NCBI RefSeq assembly: GCF_002368295.1
Contig: NZ_AP018248.1
Location: forward strand, 8,555,094 to 8,619,093
DNA from: Tolypothrix tenuis PCC 7101
Lineage (GTDB): Bacteria > Cyanobacteriota > Cyanobacteriia > Cyanobacteriales > Nostocaceae
DNA: 64,000 nt
Reading direction: 5' to 3'
A program made the translations under genes and the position numbers. The notes under the pieces are model-generated. The model saw nothing but the letters and a program-made list of their open reading frames with translations, searched no databases and was not told the DNA's origin. The first letter of the stretch is position 1, and every line of letters starts with the position of its first letter. Below are positions 44,419-53,715 of the stretch, one piece after another.

Positions 44419-45966
44419 ATAGGGTTGGCGGGGAAAATAACACTGAGAGAAAAATAGTCAAAAAAAGGACATAGCTGAACAGGAGAAAAATCCGCGAACA
44501 AAAAAAGCGGTCAGCGATGTTGAACTAACCGCAAATTGGTCAATGCTGATAAAAGGAAAAAAATTAACAGCTTGACCATGACATTAGAAAAGCTTAAACA
44601 ATTTCGCACAGGTGTGTACACTATCCTGGGTAAAGCCAAAGATGCCTTATTCGACTTGATGGATGCAGTGTTAGTAACACGTAGTATTAATTCATTTGCA
44701 GAACTATCAGTGTCTCCCGTGTTTCGCAGGCAATGGTCGAGTGTATACGAGGCAATACAAGACGGAAATCCGCCCCGAACCGAACTGATGAAGTTGTATA
44801 TAAAACAACTCAATCCCACAGAAAAAATCATCTTAGCAGGAGACCATACAGCTTGGGCAAGATTACATGCCCCAACATTGAAAGACCGAACCTATGAGCA
44901 TCAAGTTCAACCCATGTCAGGGGCAAAACCCGTAACCTTGGGACAAGGCTACAGCACCATTGCAGTTGTGCCGGAAACAGAGGGCAGTTGGGCATTACCC
45001 CTATTACATGAACGCATCACCAGTTTTGAGAACCCAATTCAAAAAGCTGCCGCACAACTAAAACTAGTATGCTCAAACCTGCCAACAAGCCCCATTAGCT
45101 TGTGGGATGCAGAATACGGGTGTGCTAGTTTCGTGAAACAAACAAGCGATATTGCCGCAGACAAATTAATGCGTTTGCGCTCCAATCGACTGCTGTATGG
45201 TGCGCCCCCACCTTATGGCGGCACTGGTCGTCCCCGTATCCACGGTGATAAATTTAAACTCAACGATTCGTCTACATGGTGGACACCTGACCAAATCATT
45301 GAAGTCAACGACCCAAAAATGGGGCGTTTATCTATCCGCTTATGGTGTAATCTTCATTTTCAACAGTCCAAAGATCATTCCATGAATTTGATTCAAATTC
45401 AGCGCTTAGATGAATTTGGTGTGCCAAAAAACAAGGCTTTATGGTTGGTGTGGGTGGGACTATCTATGCCTGCTTTATCCTCATTCTGGCAGCTTTACTG
45501 CCGTCGATTTGCCATTGACCACTGGTATCGTTTTGCCAAAGGGCGCTTGCATTGGACTCTGCCGCAATTGAGTACCCCAGAACAGTGTCAGCGGTGGAGT
45601 GACCTTTTACCCCTGATGACTTGGCAACTTTGGCTTGCACATGGGATTGTACATGACAATCCTTTACCTTGGCAGAAAAAACAGTCCAGATTGTCCCCTG
45701 GACGGGTCGCTCAAGCAATGGCAGCAGTTTTCGCCGCCATTGGTACACCGTCTGTTTCACCCAAACCCCGTGGAAAGTCTCAAGGCTGGCTTGCTGGCAA
45801 AGTTCGCCTGCGTAGAATTCGTTATCCTACAGTTAAAAAAAGTACTGCCAAGCCGAAAAAAGAACAACCACAGTCCGCTTGACATTGAGTTTTTTTGCTT
45901 TGAGATGTGTAACTTGTCAACTCACTGCTGCTGGGTCATTTTGTCATGCTTTAGTCTAAACTCCAG
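44403..45966 (+). mobile_element. Insertion sequence with IS701-like transposase
   Basis: A 1564-bp element. Its terminal inverted repeats are CTGGACTTTAGACTAAA at the left and TTTAGTCTAAACTCCAG at the right (16 of 17 matching). It is flanked by the 6-bp direct repeat TGGTGC (44397-44402 and 45967-45972). The boundaries are confirmed because removing element plus one repeat rejoins the frame of the small membrane gene and restores an ATGA overlap with the next gene. The lone open reading frame is the transposase. Confidence 0.85.
44578..45882 (+). CDS. DDE transposase (IS701/NF041680-like)
   Basis: A 434-residue protein from ATG 44578 (MTLEKLKQFRTGVY); the frame opens earlier at a TTG inside the IS leader. 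DDE-type motifs: LAGDHTAWARLHA (first Asp), SLWDAEYGCASFV (second Asp), and the C-terminal YCRRFAIDHWYRFAKGRLHW, where the usual Glu seems to be Asp. RSNRLLYGAPPPYGGTGRPR is characteristic of this cyanobacterial transposase group. It appears full length, so the element may be active. Confidence 0.85.
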   Translation: MTLEKLKQFRTGVYTILGKAKDALFDLMDAVLVTRSINSFAELSVSPVFRRQWSSVYEAIQDGNPPRTELMKLYIKQLNPTEKIILAGDHTAWARLHAPTLKDRTYEHQVQPMSGAKPVTLGQGYSTIAVVPETEGSWALPLLHERITSFENPIQKAAAQLKLVCSNLPTSPISLWDAEYGCASFVKQTSDIAADKLMRLRSNRLLYGAPPPYGGTGRPRIHGDKFKLNDSSTWWTPDQIIEVNDPKMGRLSIRLWCNLHFQQSKDHSMNLIQIQRLDEFGVPKNKALWLVWVGLSMPALSSFWQLYCRRFAIDHWYRFAKGRLHWTLPQLSTPEQCQRWSDLLPLMTWQLWLAHGIVHDNPLPWQKKQSRLSPGRVAQAMAAVFAAIGTPSVSPKPRGKSQGWLAGKVRLRRIRYPTVKKSTAKPKKEQPQSA

Positions 45967-46002
45967 TGGTGCAGGTTTTGCAATTTTGGGGCGTGTTTCA
46001 AA

Positions 46003-46092
46003 ATGAGCCAAAAACTCGTGGAAGCATTGCAGAAATTAGCAACCAGCCCAGTCAAACCAATTCGCAATTATGAATTCGCAATTCGCAATTAA
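46003..46092 (+). pseudogene. Truncated small gene ending in an STRR element
   Basis: ATG 46003 overlapped the native stop of the small membrane gene (ATGA) before the IS. The frame reads MSQKLVEALQKLATSP and then runs into the STRR at 46058, ending after 29 codons with repeat-encoded IRNYEFAIRN. The original downstream sequence is not found, so the gene appears truncated by the repeat. Confidence 0.45.
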
Positions 46093-46200
46093 TACTGTCT
46101 GTTTTTTTGTTCATAGTTGAAATTAAAAGCTTGTAAAAACAATGAATCAATTGAAACTTTTGTTCATAATTGCGAATTGCGAACTGCGAATTGCGAATTG
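46058..46200. repeat. STRR hairpin element (AATTCGC type)
   Basis: Left arm 46058-46092 (CAATTCGCAATTATGAATTC) and right arm 46165-46200 (inverted GAATTGCGAACTGCGAATTG) bracket about 70 unique bases. It is a different unit from the AGTCAGGAGTC elements but has the same plan. Confidence 0.75.
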
Positions 46201-46263
46201 TTCGTCTGCTATGACTTTAGGCTTTACTGGCGGTATATCAGCGAAATTGATTGAGGATAAATC

Positions 46264-46671
46264 GTGAGTACTAGTGCTAATAAATACCTTGGACAAGCAA
46301 TACTCGGTTTTATAGGAATCGCTTTAATTGCATCTCCTTTATTCCTAAAACTCCCATCCCAATTTCAATCATTTAACGCAGCAGCAAGCATTGAGCAGAG
46401 CGAAGATGTAGAACGCTCACGCATCGAGCAACGCCAGCTGACAGCTTTAAAGTTAGCTCAAACCCAAGTTATACCTAATACTCAAAAACTGAAAATCCGG
46501 CAGTACATTGACAATCCAAAACGAGATCCGCGCCCAGAAACTACAGGTTGGTTGGAATCGGAAGTGATTTATGTTTATGACTCTGCGGGTGCTTGCATAG
46601 GGCGGATTTCTGCTCGGCAATGGCAATGGAAATACTACTACAAAAATGCTTGTAATGATGCACCAGGTTAG
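46264..46671 (+). CDS. Membrane-anchored small protein, hypothetical
   Basis: A 135-residue protein from GTG 46264. One N-terminal membrane segment (YLGQAILGFIGIALIASPLF) is followed by a polar part with conserved-looking WLESEVIYVYDSAGACIGRI and paired Cys (GACIGR, KNACND). Probably exported and anchored. No family recognised. Together with the following gene it looks like part of a transfer or envelope-associated operon. Confidence 0.55.
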   Translation: MSTSANKYLGQAILGFIGIALIASPLFLKLPSQFQSFNAAASIEQSEDVERSRIEQRQLTALKLAQTQVIPNTQKLKIRQYIDNPKRDPRPETTGWLESEVIYVYDSAGACIGRISARQWQWKYYYKNACNDAPG

Positions 46672-46702
46672 TGGTGCGCCACACAAACTTCGCGTGGTGA
46701 CA

Positions 46703-46789
46703 GGCTGGGGAGGCTGGGGAGGCAAGAGAGTCATTGAACAATAACTCTTTTCTCCCCCAGCACCCTCAGCTACCCCCGCTCCCCCAGCT
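46703..46789. repeat. STRR hairpin (GCTGGGGAG type)
   Basis: Left arm GCTGGGGAGGCTGGGGAGG and right arm CTCCCCCAG..CCCCCGCTCCCCCAGC are inverted STRR units around CAATAACTC. It fills the gap between the 135- and 234-residue genes. Confidence 0.65.
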
Positions 46790-46832
46790 CACCCTCGCCT
46801 AATAATTTCGGGTTAGTGGAGGAATAAAGAGA

Positions 46833-47537
46833 ATGGATACTCAGAAAAATTCATCTTCTGAGCAAGCAACCGAAAAGCAGACTCAGAAAAGGAAGGGAGT
46901 TTCTGATTACATAGAAATCCTTGCGGGCTGGATTGTTGATATTATCTCTATCCCTGTATCTTTCGTTTCCCATATCCTGGCACAGTTCGTCACTCCTGGT
47001 TCTGGCGGTACGAAAATCATCGGCGCACTGGGCTTTTTCATCGGTTCGTTACTCAGTACTGATGGCATTTGGCAGACTATGTTTGCTGGAACTCCTCTTT
47101 TGCCCTGGTTCGAGCAAAATTGGATTGGGTGGATTGGTTGGCTAACACTACCTTTCAACCCATTATTCTGGTTATCTTTTGGCATATCTGCATTAGTCCA
47201 AGTAATGCAAGCTCGAACATTGCGTGGTAAACGTCCAGAAGAAGCTAAAACCGAGTTTGAATATTCCAAGCAGTTTACATTAGGCGGCAAACCCAGTGGC
47301 ACCATTGACCTAACACTGGCATTGTGGCGAGATTACAAGGTTGCTGGCATGAAAGAACGACACACAGGCGGTGCAGTTGCTTTGTTCTTTTGGATTTTCG
47401 ACCTGACAACCACTTTTGTTGGACGGAACCCTTTTGCTTTCACCAATCCCAGCACTATCCTTGCTTGCCTTATTTACAACTTAGGCTCAATGATGGCTGG
47501 CGAAATCGGCTACACGATTTGGAAATTAACCAAGTGA
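46833..47537 (+). CDS. Multi-pass membrane protein of accessory region
   Basis: A 234-residue protein with a polar N terminus and about five membrane segments (YIEILAGWIVDIISIPVSFV, IIGALGFFIGSLLSTDGIW, WIGWLTLPFNPLFWLSFGIS, GGAVALFFWIFDLTTTFVG, STILACLIYNLGSMMAGEIG). No family is recognised. By position before the transfer ATPase (interrupted by the intron insertion) it may belong to a conjugation-like membrane complex; this is inference. Confidence 0.6.
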   Translation: MDTQKNSSSEQATEKQTQKRKGVSDYIEILAGWIVDIISIPVSFVSHILAQFVTPGSGGTKIIGALGFFIGSLLSTDGIWQTMFAGTPLLPWFEQNWIGWIGWLTLPFNPLFWLSFGISALVQVMQARTLRGKRPEEAKTEFEYSKQFTLGGKPSGTIDLTLALWRDYKVAGMKERHTGGAVALFFWIFDLTTTFVGRNPFAFTNPSTILACLIYNLGSMMAGEIGYTIWKLTK

Positions 47538-47563
47538 AGAAGAATCCAGAAGTCAGAAGTCAG
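47538..47563. repeat. Palindromic STRR element, copy 4, left part
   Basis: GAAGAAGAATCCAGAAGTCA and the following bases are the left terminus of the palindromic element. The rest of the copy is at 53716-53970; the group II intron lies between. Rejoined, the two parts align with copy 3. Confidence 0.75.
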
Positions 47564-48131
47564 GTGCGATTCGTTGTGTGATGAATCACGGTAACCAGTC
47601 CGTACATAATCACACCAACCTGGCAGCAGATTACTGCCACCAAGGGTTGAACTCTCGGTCTGATGCGGGTGAAAACCCCGCCTACCAGACTCAGGTATGA
47701 CTCCCTACCTGCCCACACCGACCAGACTCGGTTTCTGGAGAGTGAAGCTGGGAACAGGGCGCAATCAGACATCTGTTGTGGGATGACACTGGCGCTAACG
47801 GGGGGTTCCTATGGTGAAACAGAACCTAAAAAAGCGACCTACTGACAGGCAAGGGCACAACAACAAAACCCTGACCTGACTGGAGACAAACCGCATTCCC
47901 GCCATACATCTGACTACGAGATGGCACGAGTCTAGGGAATCCAGTGGTTGAATTGGTTCCACCTAATGGGACATAAGAATCTAGCCGAGGGAACGAAGAA
48001 AAACGAATTGAGGGTCTAGGGGAGGTCGAAACCCTTTGTAGGCTAGACGAGTAGCGGAACTCCCTTAATTCGGGTAGGACTGACCGTAACTGGTCGGAGG
48101 TGTTCAGAATACACACGCTTGGAGTCAGAGC

Positions 48132-48503
48132 TTGATTAGACACAGCAACAATGCTAGTGAATCCTGGAATAACCTACCGTGGAAGCAATTCCGCCTTAAC
48201 CTCTTCCGCCTACAAAAACGAGTGTACAAAGCCGTTCTAGTTGGAGACAAGCGCAAAGCAAAGTCCCTGCAAAGGCTGATACTGAAATCCACCTCGGCGA
48301 TATTACTGGCAATCCGTCAAGTAACACAGCTAAACGCTGGGAAAAAGACAGCAGGAATTGATGGCAAGGCATCGCTCACTTTTGAGCAAAGGCTTAAACT
48401 GAGTGAAGAACTCAAATCTAAAGCCCATAACTGGAGCCATCAACCACTACGGGAAATCCCAATCCCTAAAAAGGATGGTAAAGTCCGTATCCTTAAAGTC
48501 CCG
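48132..48503 (+). pseudogene. Intron-encoded reverse transcriptase, N-terminal part
   Basis: The segment codes for the N-terminal RT0-RT1 region: PWKQFRLNLFRLQKRVYKAV, ILLAIRQVTQLNAGKKTAGI, DG..., REIPIPKKDGKVRILKVPT. Native coding stops at the AC at 48504-48505, where the recombinase element starts; a dozen element-derived codons then lead to a stop at 48534. The start used is TTG 48132. Joined to 52490-53629 it yields a continuous protein of about 503 residues. Confidence 0.85.
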
Positions 48504-48589
48504 ACGGTGTATTCATATTGCACCTTGATTCAATGAAGTTTAGGGATATTCTCTCCTTTATGATTATTCTCCACTCAATGAGCTGCAAT

Positions 48590-48860
48590 TGGGTACAGAT
48601 TTTCTCACAAGCGAGCGATGCCAAAGGCGGGCTACGCCTACGTGAAAAACAAAGCAATCAGAAATAGAGGTGAACTTAGCACTGAGGGAAGTGAGCTACG
48701 AGTGAGTCACCAATAGGATAGGTTAGAGTATTCTCTTTTTGGACACAGATTTTTGCCAACGAGGGAGCCTTCCAAAGAGAGGAGCTTGGCTAATGTGAAA
48801 AAAATTAGTGCAGAGTGAGCTATAAGTGAGCTACTCATAGGGTAGGCTAAAGTTGTATCA
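48590..48860. repeat. Imperfect direct duplication with GTGAGCTA motifs
   Basis: Two degenerate copies of a segment of about 125 bp: ACAGATTTTCTCACAAGCGA to TAGGATAGGTTAGAGT (48597-48730), and ACAGATTTTTGCCAACGAGG to TAGGGTAGGCTAAAGT (48744-48854). Each ends with one or two AGTGAGCTA motifs. They lie at the left end of the recombinase element, upstream of the 319-residue gene. Confidence 0.65.
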
Positions 48861-48880
48861 ACTGTGGAAGTCTACCAACA

Positions 48881-49840
48881 ATGGCAACAAAAAATCCCCG
48901 GATAGCGGCCTACCCACCACCCAAAGTCTATGAACTGTTGGTTGAATTTAAGCGCTCTCAAGGATTAAAGTCAGATTCTGCCGCTATCGTGGCAATTCTG
49001 GAGACTTACTTATGCGGTAGCATACCCAATGTGCTACCAAGTGAGCTATCAAGTACGCCAAAGCGAATTGAGGATTTAGAGGTGAAGGTGAGTAGTCTGC
49101 TTTCTGATGTAGCAGTACTCAAGCAGGCAATGAGTCAGTATACCTGTCAAGGTTCTGGTGAAGACTTATCGCACAACGAATGTCTGCATCAACCTGATAA
49201 CTACGAGGCATTAAGTGAGCCACCAAACGAATCACCCAACATAATCCTTGACTTGACAAACGAAGCTGTAGTTACCTCCGAGAGTATATCTAGAAGTGAG
49301 CTACAAATAACTGGAGCAGATGTTGACACTGAATTATTGAAGTCATCTATTACTGAAACCTTATCCGCCAACAGTGAGCTATCAAATGAGTCACTATTGG
49401 TCACACCAACTGCCGAATCTATTTTAAACTACACACTATTTGAGGAGAACACGCCTCCCCATAATGAGTTACTAAGTGAGCTACCATCAAGTGACTCACT
49501 GGAATCGGTCAATAGTGAATCACTTACTGACTCACTTGATGGTCTACCACTGTCTGAAGAAAATAATCATCCCAAAGTATCATCGGGCAATAGTGAGCCA
49601 CTTAATGACTTACAGGATAGCTCACTAGAGCCAGACGAAAGTAAAAATTCCCTGCAAATTCTATCTCACCTGACTGGTGCAGCTTTAGCCAGAAGACTAA
49701 ATGTTTCTCCCAGCACCCTTCGTCATAAGAAGAATGCTCCCAATTTTGGGCAATGGACTTCTGTTCATGATCCAGATGGAATTGCTTGGCATTTTGATGG
49801 TGAAAAATTTATCGAAAAGCCCTCACCCGATATACAGTAA
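48881..49840 (+). CDS. Accessory DNA-binding-like protein of the recombinase element
   Basis: A 319-residue protein. The N terminus (RIAAYPPPKVYELLVEFKRS then DSAAIVAILETYL) resembles ribbon-helix-helix or repressor-like proteins of plasmids; the middle (about 90-250) is Ser/Glu/Leu/Asn-rich and low-complexity, with SELS/SELP/NES motifs encoded by repeated AGTGAGCTA octamers; the C-terminal 60 residues (LTGAALARRLNVSPSTLRHK, then WTSVHDPDGIAWHFDGEKF) form an HTH plus a small winged part. No close family named. It is likely an accessory factor for recombination or regulation in this element. Confidence 0.6.
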   Translation: MATKNPRIAAYPPPKVYELLVEFKRSQGLKSDSAAIVAILETYLCGSIPNVLPSELSSTPKRIEDLEVKVSSLLSDVAVLKQAMSQYTCQGSGEDLSHNECLHQPDNYEALSEPPNESPNIILDLTNEAVVTSESISRSELQITGADVDTELLKSSITETLSANSELSNESLLVTPTAESILNYTLFEENTPPHNELLSELPSSDSLESVNSESLTDSLDGLPLSEENNHPKVSSGNSEPLNDLQDSSLEPDESKNSLQILSHLTGAALARRLNVSPSTLRHKKNAPNFGQWTSVHDPDGIAWHFDGEKFIEKPSPDIQ

Positions 49841-49917
49841 AACCCCTGGAGTAGAAAATTACTCAAAGGGGTTAACAGTATTCCAGCTATTGTTTTCAGC
49901 TCACTATCAAACTGGTA

Positions 49918-52005
49918 TTATTCAGATTTAACTGGCACACGGCGGATTTTTTCACGTAAAGTCTCTAAAACTTCGGGTGTAACTATATGCCACCAAGGGC
50001 TTTTGGGAGTTTCCTGGAAACCCTGAATAATTCCTTTTTCTCGCCAGTAATGGATGGTATGAATTCCAACACCCAGTTTTACAGCAAGAGCACTGGTGGA
50101 ATAGTAACCTTCCGGACTGACCCCTGATTTGGCAACATTTGGATCACTTAAAGGCTTATCAATACCAAATTTCCAACGAATCCATGCTATACCTTTTTTG
50201 GTAAAAGCTCGCCCAGTAGCATTCACTAAACCCCGACGATTCAGTTCCGAGGCAATTTCGGTATCAGTTCGACCAGGAGTTAATTCTTCAATGAGCTCAA
50301 TGATTTGCTTGGGTGTTCGGAATTTTTCTGCATTTGTTGGGCGTGTCGCAATCAATTCGCTTGTAACTCCTGTATGCCAGAGTATTTGGATACGAGTAGA
50401 GCGTTCTGGAGTATCTATTGGGGTGATAGCAACTTGTTTTACTAACAACCCTAGTATTTGTTTACGCTCAAGGTTAGTCGTAGTACTGGCGTGCCAAAGT
50501 GTGGGAATATCGTTGGCTAACTGTAAAATTTGTTGCCGTTGCCCTGCTGTTAATTCCAGCCTTTCTACTTGATGGGCTTTCTGGTATGCCTCTTCTAATT
50601 GCGCTAGCTGTTGTAATTTTTCATTCCAACGCCTTTCTAGTGTACGGGCGACTAAACGATTCTCTGGCTCGGTTGCATCATATTGACGAAAAGCTCTGTC
50701 AGCTTCGTAACGTGCCCTTTCAAGTCTTAGTTGCCATGTTTTATCTGCCTCATGTGCTTGATTTTCAAGCTCAGATAGCACTGCAAGGGAAATGTCTAGT
50801 TGCTCTTCCGTAAAAGCTGACAGCACATGAGCCGTTACGGCTGTATCAATTGCTGCTCCCGCAACGCTCCAGCAAGCACCGACGCTACCATCAAGTTTAC
50901 GAGCTTGGGTACATTCATAAGCTGCCCTACAACCACCATTACCGTGGTAGCGAGGACTCATTTTTCGTCCGCATTTACCACAAATTACTAAACCTTGAAG
51001 AAGAGCAAAGCCTTCCCTTGGTGTTCCTGGACATCCATCAGACATAGAAATTGGGCAATTGCGTCTGAGTTGCTCACAATTAGATTCATACTCTGACCAA
51101 CTAATATAAGCCTCGTGAGCGTTGTGAATTACAACTTTCCACTCCTGTTGGGGTAGTAGTTGGGTTTTTACCTTGGTTATTTGTCCATTCTCAATCACGT
51201 TAAGACTGCGTCGTCTACCATACACATAGGTTCCCGTATAAGTAGGATTACGCAGTAAGGCAGTTATGCGGCTAAGATTGGCTGGCCCCCAATGAAGTGT
51301 ACCAATATCCCCAGGTCGCCAACGTCTTCTTGGGAAAGGAATTTGATTCACACAAAAGTAGCGCATCACCTTAAATGCCGTTCTAAATTCGCGGAACTGT
51401 TGAAAGGCTAACTGTATTGCGGCAACTACACCTTCATCTGGGTCTAACACCAATTTTCCTTCTGGGTCGTAGACATAGCCAGTAGGTGGAGAGCAGCGCA
51501 GTTCTCCTTTTTTCGCCTTGTTGAGTTTGGCTCCTTGTAAGCGTAGACGCATACCGTGTAGTTCTGTGTGGCTCCAAGTTCCTTTAAACCCCAGTATCAC
51601 TCGGTCGTTAAAATCATTTGGGTCATAAATTCCGTCGTGGTCGATAACCAAGGTATCTGTAAGGGCACAGATATCTAAAAGTTTATGCCAATCTGCTTGG
51701 GAACGAGAAAATCTTGAGGCTTCCAGAGCCAAAACAGCCCCCACCTCCCCTCAACCAACAGCAGCCATTAGTCGATGAAAATCTTCGCGTCCCGTTGTAG
51801 TTTGACCACTTTTACCAAGGTCACTATCCAATACGGATATTTGACTCTTGTCCCAACCCAAGGTTAATGCACGGTCAGCTAGAGCATATTGTCTTTCAGT
51901 ACTTTCACGGTTAAATTCTACCTGAGTGGGTGTTGACTGTCTTAAATACACAACAGCACGGCGTTCCAGATGCCTCGAACTAATTTTATTATTCATCTGG
52001 TTCAC
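49918..52005 (-). pseudogene. Large serine recombinase with one in-frame TGA
   Basis: The coding frame is continuous except for TGA at 51751-51753 (codon 85). The N-terminal part has the resolvase domain with catalytic Ser in YLRQS and GREDFHRL. After the stop come LALEASRFSRSQADW, the recombinase domain (LRNPTYTGTYVYGRRR), a zinc ribbon (CGKCGRKMSPRYHG..YECTQ), a coiled coil (about 380-480) and a C-terminal MerR-like HTH (TSALAVKLGVGIHTIHYWRE). About 695 codons, usual for this class. A single C-to-T change (CGA to TGA) would explain the stop, giving VGRGEVGAVLALEA when reverted. A GTG follows two codons after the stop, allowing reinitiation of a truncated protein without the catalytic Ser. 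Confidence 0.85.
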
Positions 52006-52007
52006 TC

Positions 52008-52448
52008 CTAGTTATCGCGTTCTGTGTCTGTTGAGTGGAGAGGATTTTGTCCACTAACCTTGCTGTTAGCTTTATGAGGCGATTTAGCCTTTCTGAGTTT
52101 TTGGCTTGAGCGGTTGCTAGTAGATGCTTTTTTCTCATTTTTTTTCTTGTGTTCGACTTCAATATCATCAAGAACACAAGAAGATTCGGACGTGATAATT
52201 TGCGATCGCGCTGCTACCCATTCACTCAATCGCAGTAGTTTTTCAGGTAAAAACTTCTCAACTCTTTGGGTTGTGAAAACTTGTTGTGTCCATAGGTCAG
52301 TTTCCGTTGCTGGTAGAGATAAAAATCCTCCCAATGGATTTTCCACAGTTACTTTCATCTCAATCCCTACTTTGCGGATTTGCTGTACTACAACGGACTG
52401 ACCATACAGTGGATGAATGGGATTGGTGATTGTGACACAACTTCCCAA
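52008..52448 (-). CDS. DUF5372-like protein preceding serine recombinase
   Basis: A 146-residue protein. The N-terminal half (VTITNPIHPLYGQSVVVQQI, then GGFLSLPATETDLW) matches DUF5372 proteins that are encoded beside serine recombinases in many bacterial elements. The C-terminal third is basic and low-complexity (HKKKNEKKASTSNRSSQKLR). It overlaps or abuts the recombinase start region (2 bp apart), so they form an operon. It may aid recombinase function; unproven. Confidence 0.7.
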   Translation of the reverse strand: MGSCVTITNPIHPLYGQSVVVQQIRKVGIEMKVTVENPLGGFLSLPATETDLWTQQVFTTQRVEKFLPEKLLRLSEWVAARSQIITSESSCVLDDIEVEHKKKNEKKASTSNRSSQKLRKAKSPHKANSKVSGQNPLHSTDTERDN

Positions 52449-52489
52449 AAGTGACTTGAGGTTATGTGCAGTCTTATTATATTGTGCCC

Positions 52490-53629
52490 ACTATTGCAGA
52501 TAGGGCTTGGCAAGCAATCGCCAAGTATGCACTGGAACCAGCACATGAAGCAACGTTCCACGCCCGGAGCTACGGCTTTCGACCAGGACGAAGAGCGCAC
52601 GACGCACAAAAAATCCTGTTCCTCCACCTAAATTCCAGGGCAAACGGAAAGGAAAAACGAGTCATCGAACTCGATATAGAAAAATGCTTCGACCGGATAA
52701 ATCACTCAGCCATCATGGAAAGACTCATCGCCCCAAAAGGCATCAAAATCGGAATCTTCCGATGTCTCAAAGCAGGAGTCAACCCAGAATATCCCGAACA
52801 AGGAACCCCGCAAGGGGGAGTGGTGAGTCCCTTATTAGCTAACATCGCGCTCAACGGGATAGAAGACATACATCATGCAGTCCGTTACGCAGATGATATG
52901 GTCATTCTACTCAAGCCTAATGATAACGCAGATAGAATACTTGACAAAATCAGCCAGTTTCTCGCCCAACGAGGAATGAACGTCAGTAAAAAGAAAACCA
53001 AGCTGACCGCTTCGACAGATGGGTTTGATTTCCTCGGCTGGCACTTCAAAGTGCAAAGCAACGGAAAATTTAGATGTGTCCCTTCAGTGGATAACTTCAA
53101 AGCACTCCGTAAGAAAGTAAAACACATCGTCAACAACTCGAGTTATGGAGCCACAATCAAAGCCAAGAAATTAGCACCTGTGGTCAGAGGTTGGAGGAAC
53201 TACCACCGCTACTGCAAGATGGACGGCTCACGATTCTCGCTGTACCACATTGAACACAGAGCGCTCAAGGTATTCAACAAGGAAGCTAAACAGAACCGCA
53301 AATCCAGCAAAACATTGCTAGAAAAAGCGTTCCCCTCAATTCCTTACTCCGAAAATAAACACGTCAACGTCAAAGGGGACAAGTCACCATTCGACGGAGA
53401 CCTCGCCTACTGGAGTGAGCGTAACAGCAAGCTCTATGACGGAAAAACCTCTGTTTCCCTAAAACGGCAAAACCATAAATGTGGGCATTGTGGATTAAAA
53501 ATGCTCAGTGAAGAGAAGGTACACCTACATCATGTAGATGGAAACCACAACAACTGGAAAAACAAAAACCTTCTAGCTATTCACGAAAGCTGCCACGATT
53601 ATATCCACATGGGCAAAAACGGAAGTTAA
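52490..53629 (+). pseudogene. Intron RT-maturase, C-terminal part with HNH
   Basis: The segment continues the RT after the element: IADRAWQAIAKYALEPAHEA, YGFRPGRRAHDAQKIL, LDIEKCFDRINH (catalytic Asp), GTPQGGVVSPLLANIAL, RYADDMVIL (catalytic YADD), FLGWHF, then the maturase (X) domain (KLAPVVRGWRNYHRYCK) and an HNH endonuclease (CGHCGLKM..HLHHVDGNHNN..LLAIHESCHDYIH). All key residues look intact; it lacks only its start, cut off by the recombinase element. The open frame begins at 52466 with a few element-derived codons, so a truncated protein without RT0-RT1 could be made. Confidence 0.9.
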
Positions 53630-53637
53630 GAACATCG

Positions 53638-53715
53638 AAAGCTGGGTGCAGGGAAACTTGCACGCCCAGATTGAACAGAGAGGTGCGGCGGATAACACCG
53701 CCCATCGACTCTAAC
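53638..53715 (+). ncRNA. Group II intron domains V and VI
   Basis: Domain V: a 34-nt hairpin with stems GCTGGGTGCA..TGCACGCCCAG around the GGGAAAC turn. Domain VI: AGAGAGGTGCGGCGG..CCGCCCATCGACTCT, with an unpaired A in the 3' part, ending TAAC. These carry the catalytic core and branch site. The 5' ribozyme domains (I-III) lie in 47564-48131, which contains no gene. Confidence 0.8.

Larger units (their letters stand above)
48504..52489. mobile_element. Serine-recombinase element inserted in the intron RT
   Basis: The 3986-bp element starts after AC at 48504-48505 and ends before AC at 52490-52491. Fusing the flanks at one AC restores LKVPT-IADRAW in the RT in the right frame. A 2-bp shared core without longer target duplication is the mark of large serine recombinases. 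Contents: an HTH/coiled-coil protein (plus strand), a large serine recombinase with one internal stop, and a DUF5372 protein (both minus strand). Confidence 0.8.
47564..53715 (+). mobile_element. Group II intron, enlarged by an internal element
   Basis: The 5' end is GTGCG (47564-47568), matching the GUGYG consensus. Domain V is at about 53638-53674 (GCTGGGTGCAGGGAAACTTG, then CACGCCCAG), and a domain VI-like hairpin leads to a 3' end in AC (53715). Domain IV codes for a reverse transcriptase-maturase-HNH protein, interrupted at 48504 by a serine-recombinase element. Without that element the intron would be about 2.17 kb, a normal size. The intron sits inside a palindromic STRR element. Ends are given to within a few bases; the flanking exon sequence fits the repeat exactly. 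Confidence 0.85.

Noticed and set aside
45883..46263. Additional gene between the IS and the 135-residue protein
   Set aside because: The interval is explained by the IS right end, a 29-codon truncated frame and an STRR hairpin.
50129..51047. Plus-strand frames opposite the serine recombinase
   Set aside because: The minus-strand recombinase has complete domain structure; the plus frames have none.
48132..53629. Diversity-generating retroelement (S23/Avd-like protein plus RT)
   Set aside because: The RT has maturase and HNH domains and is bounded by intron domains, so it is a group II intron RT; no template/variable repeat pair was found.
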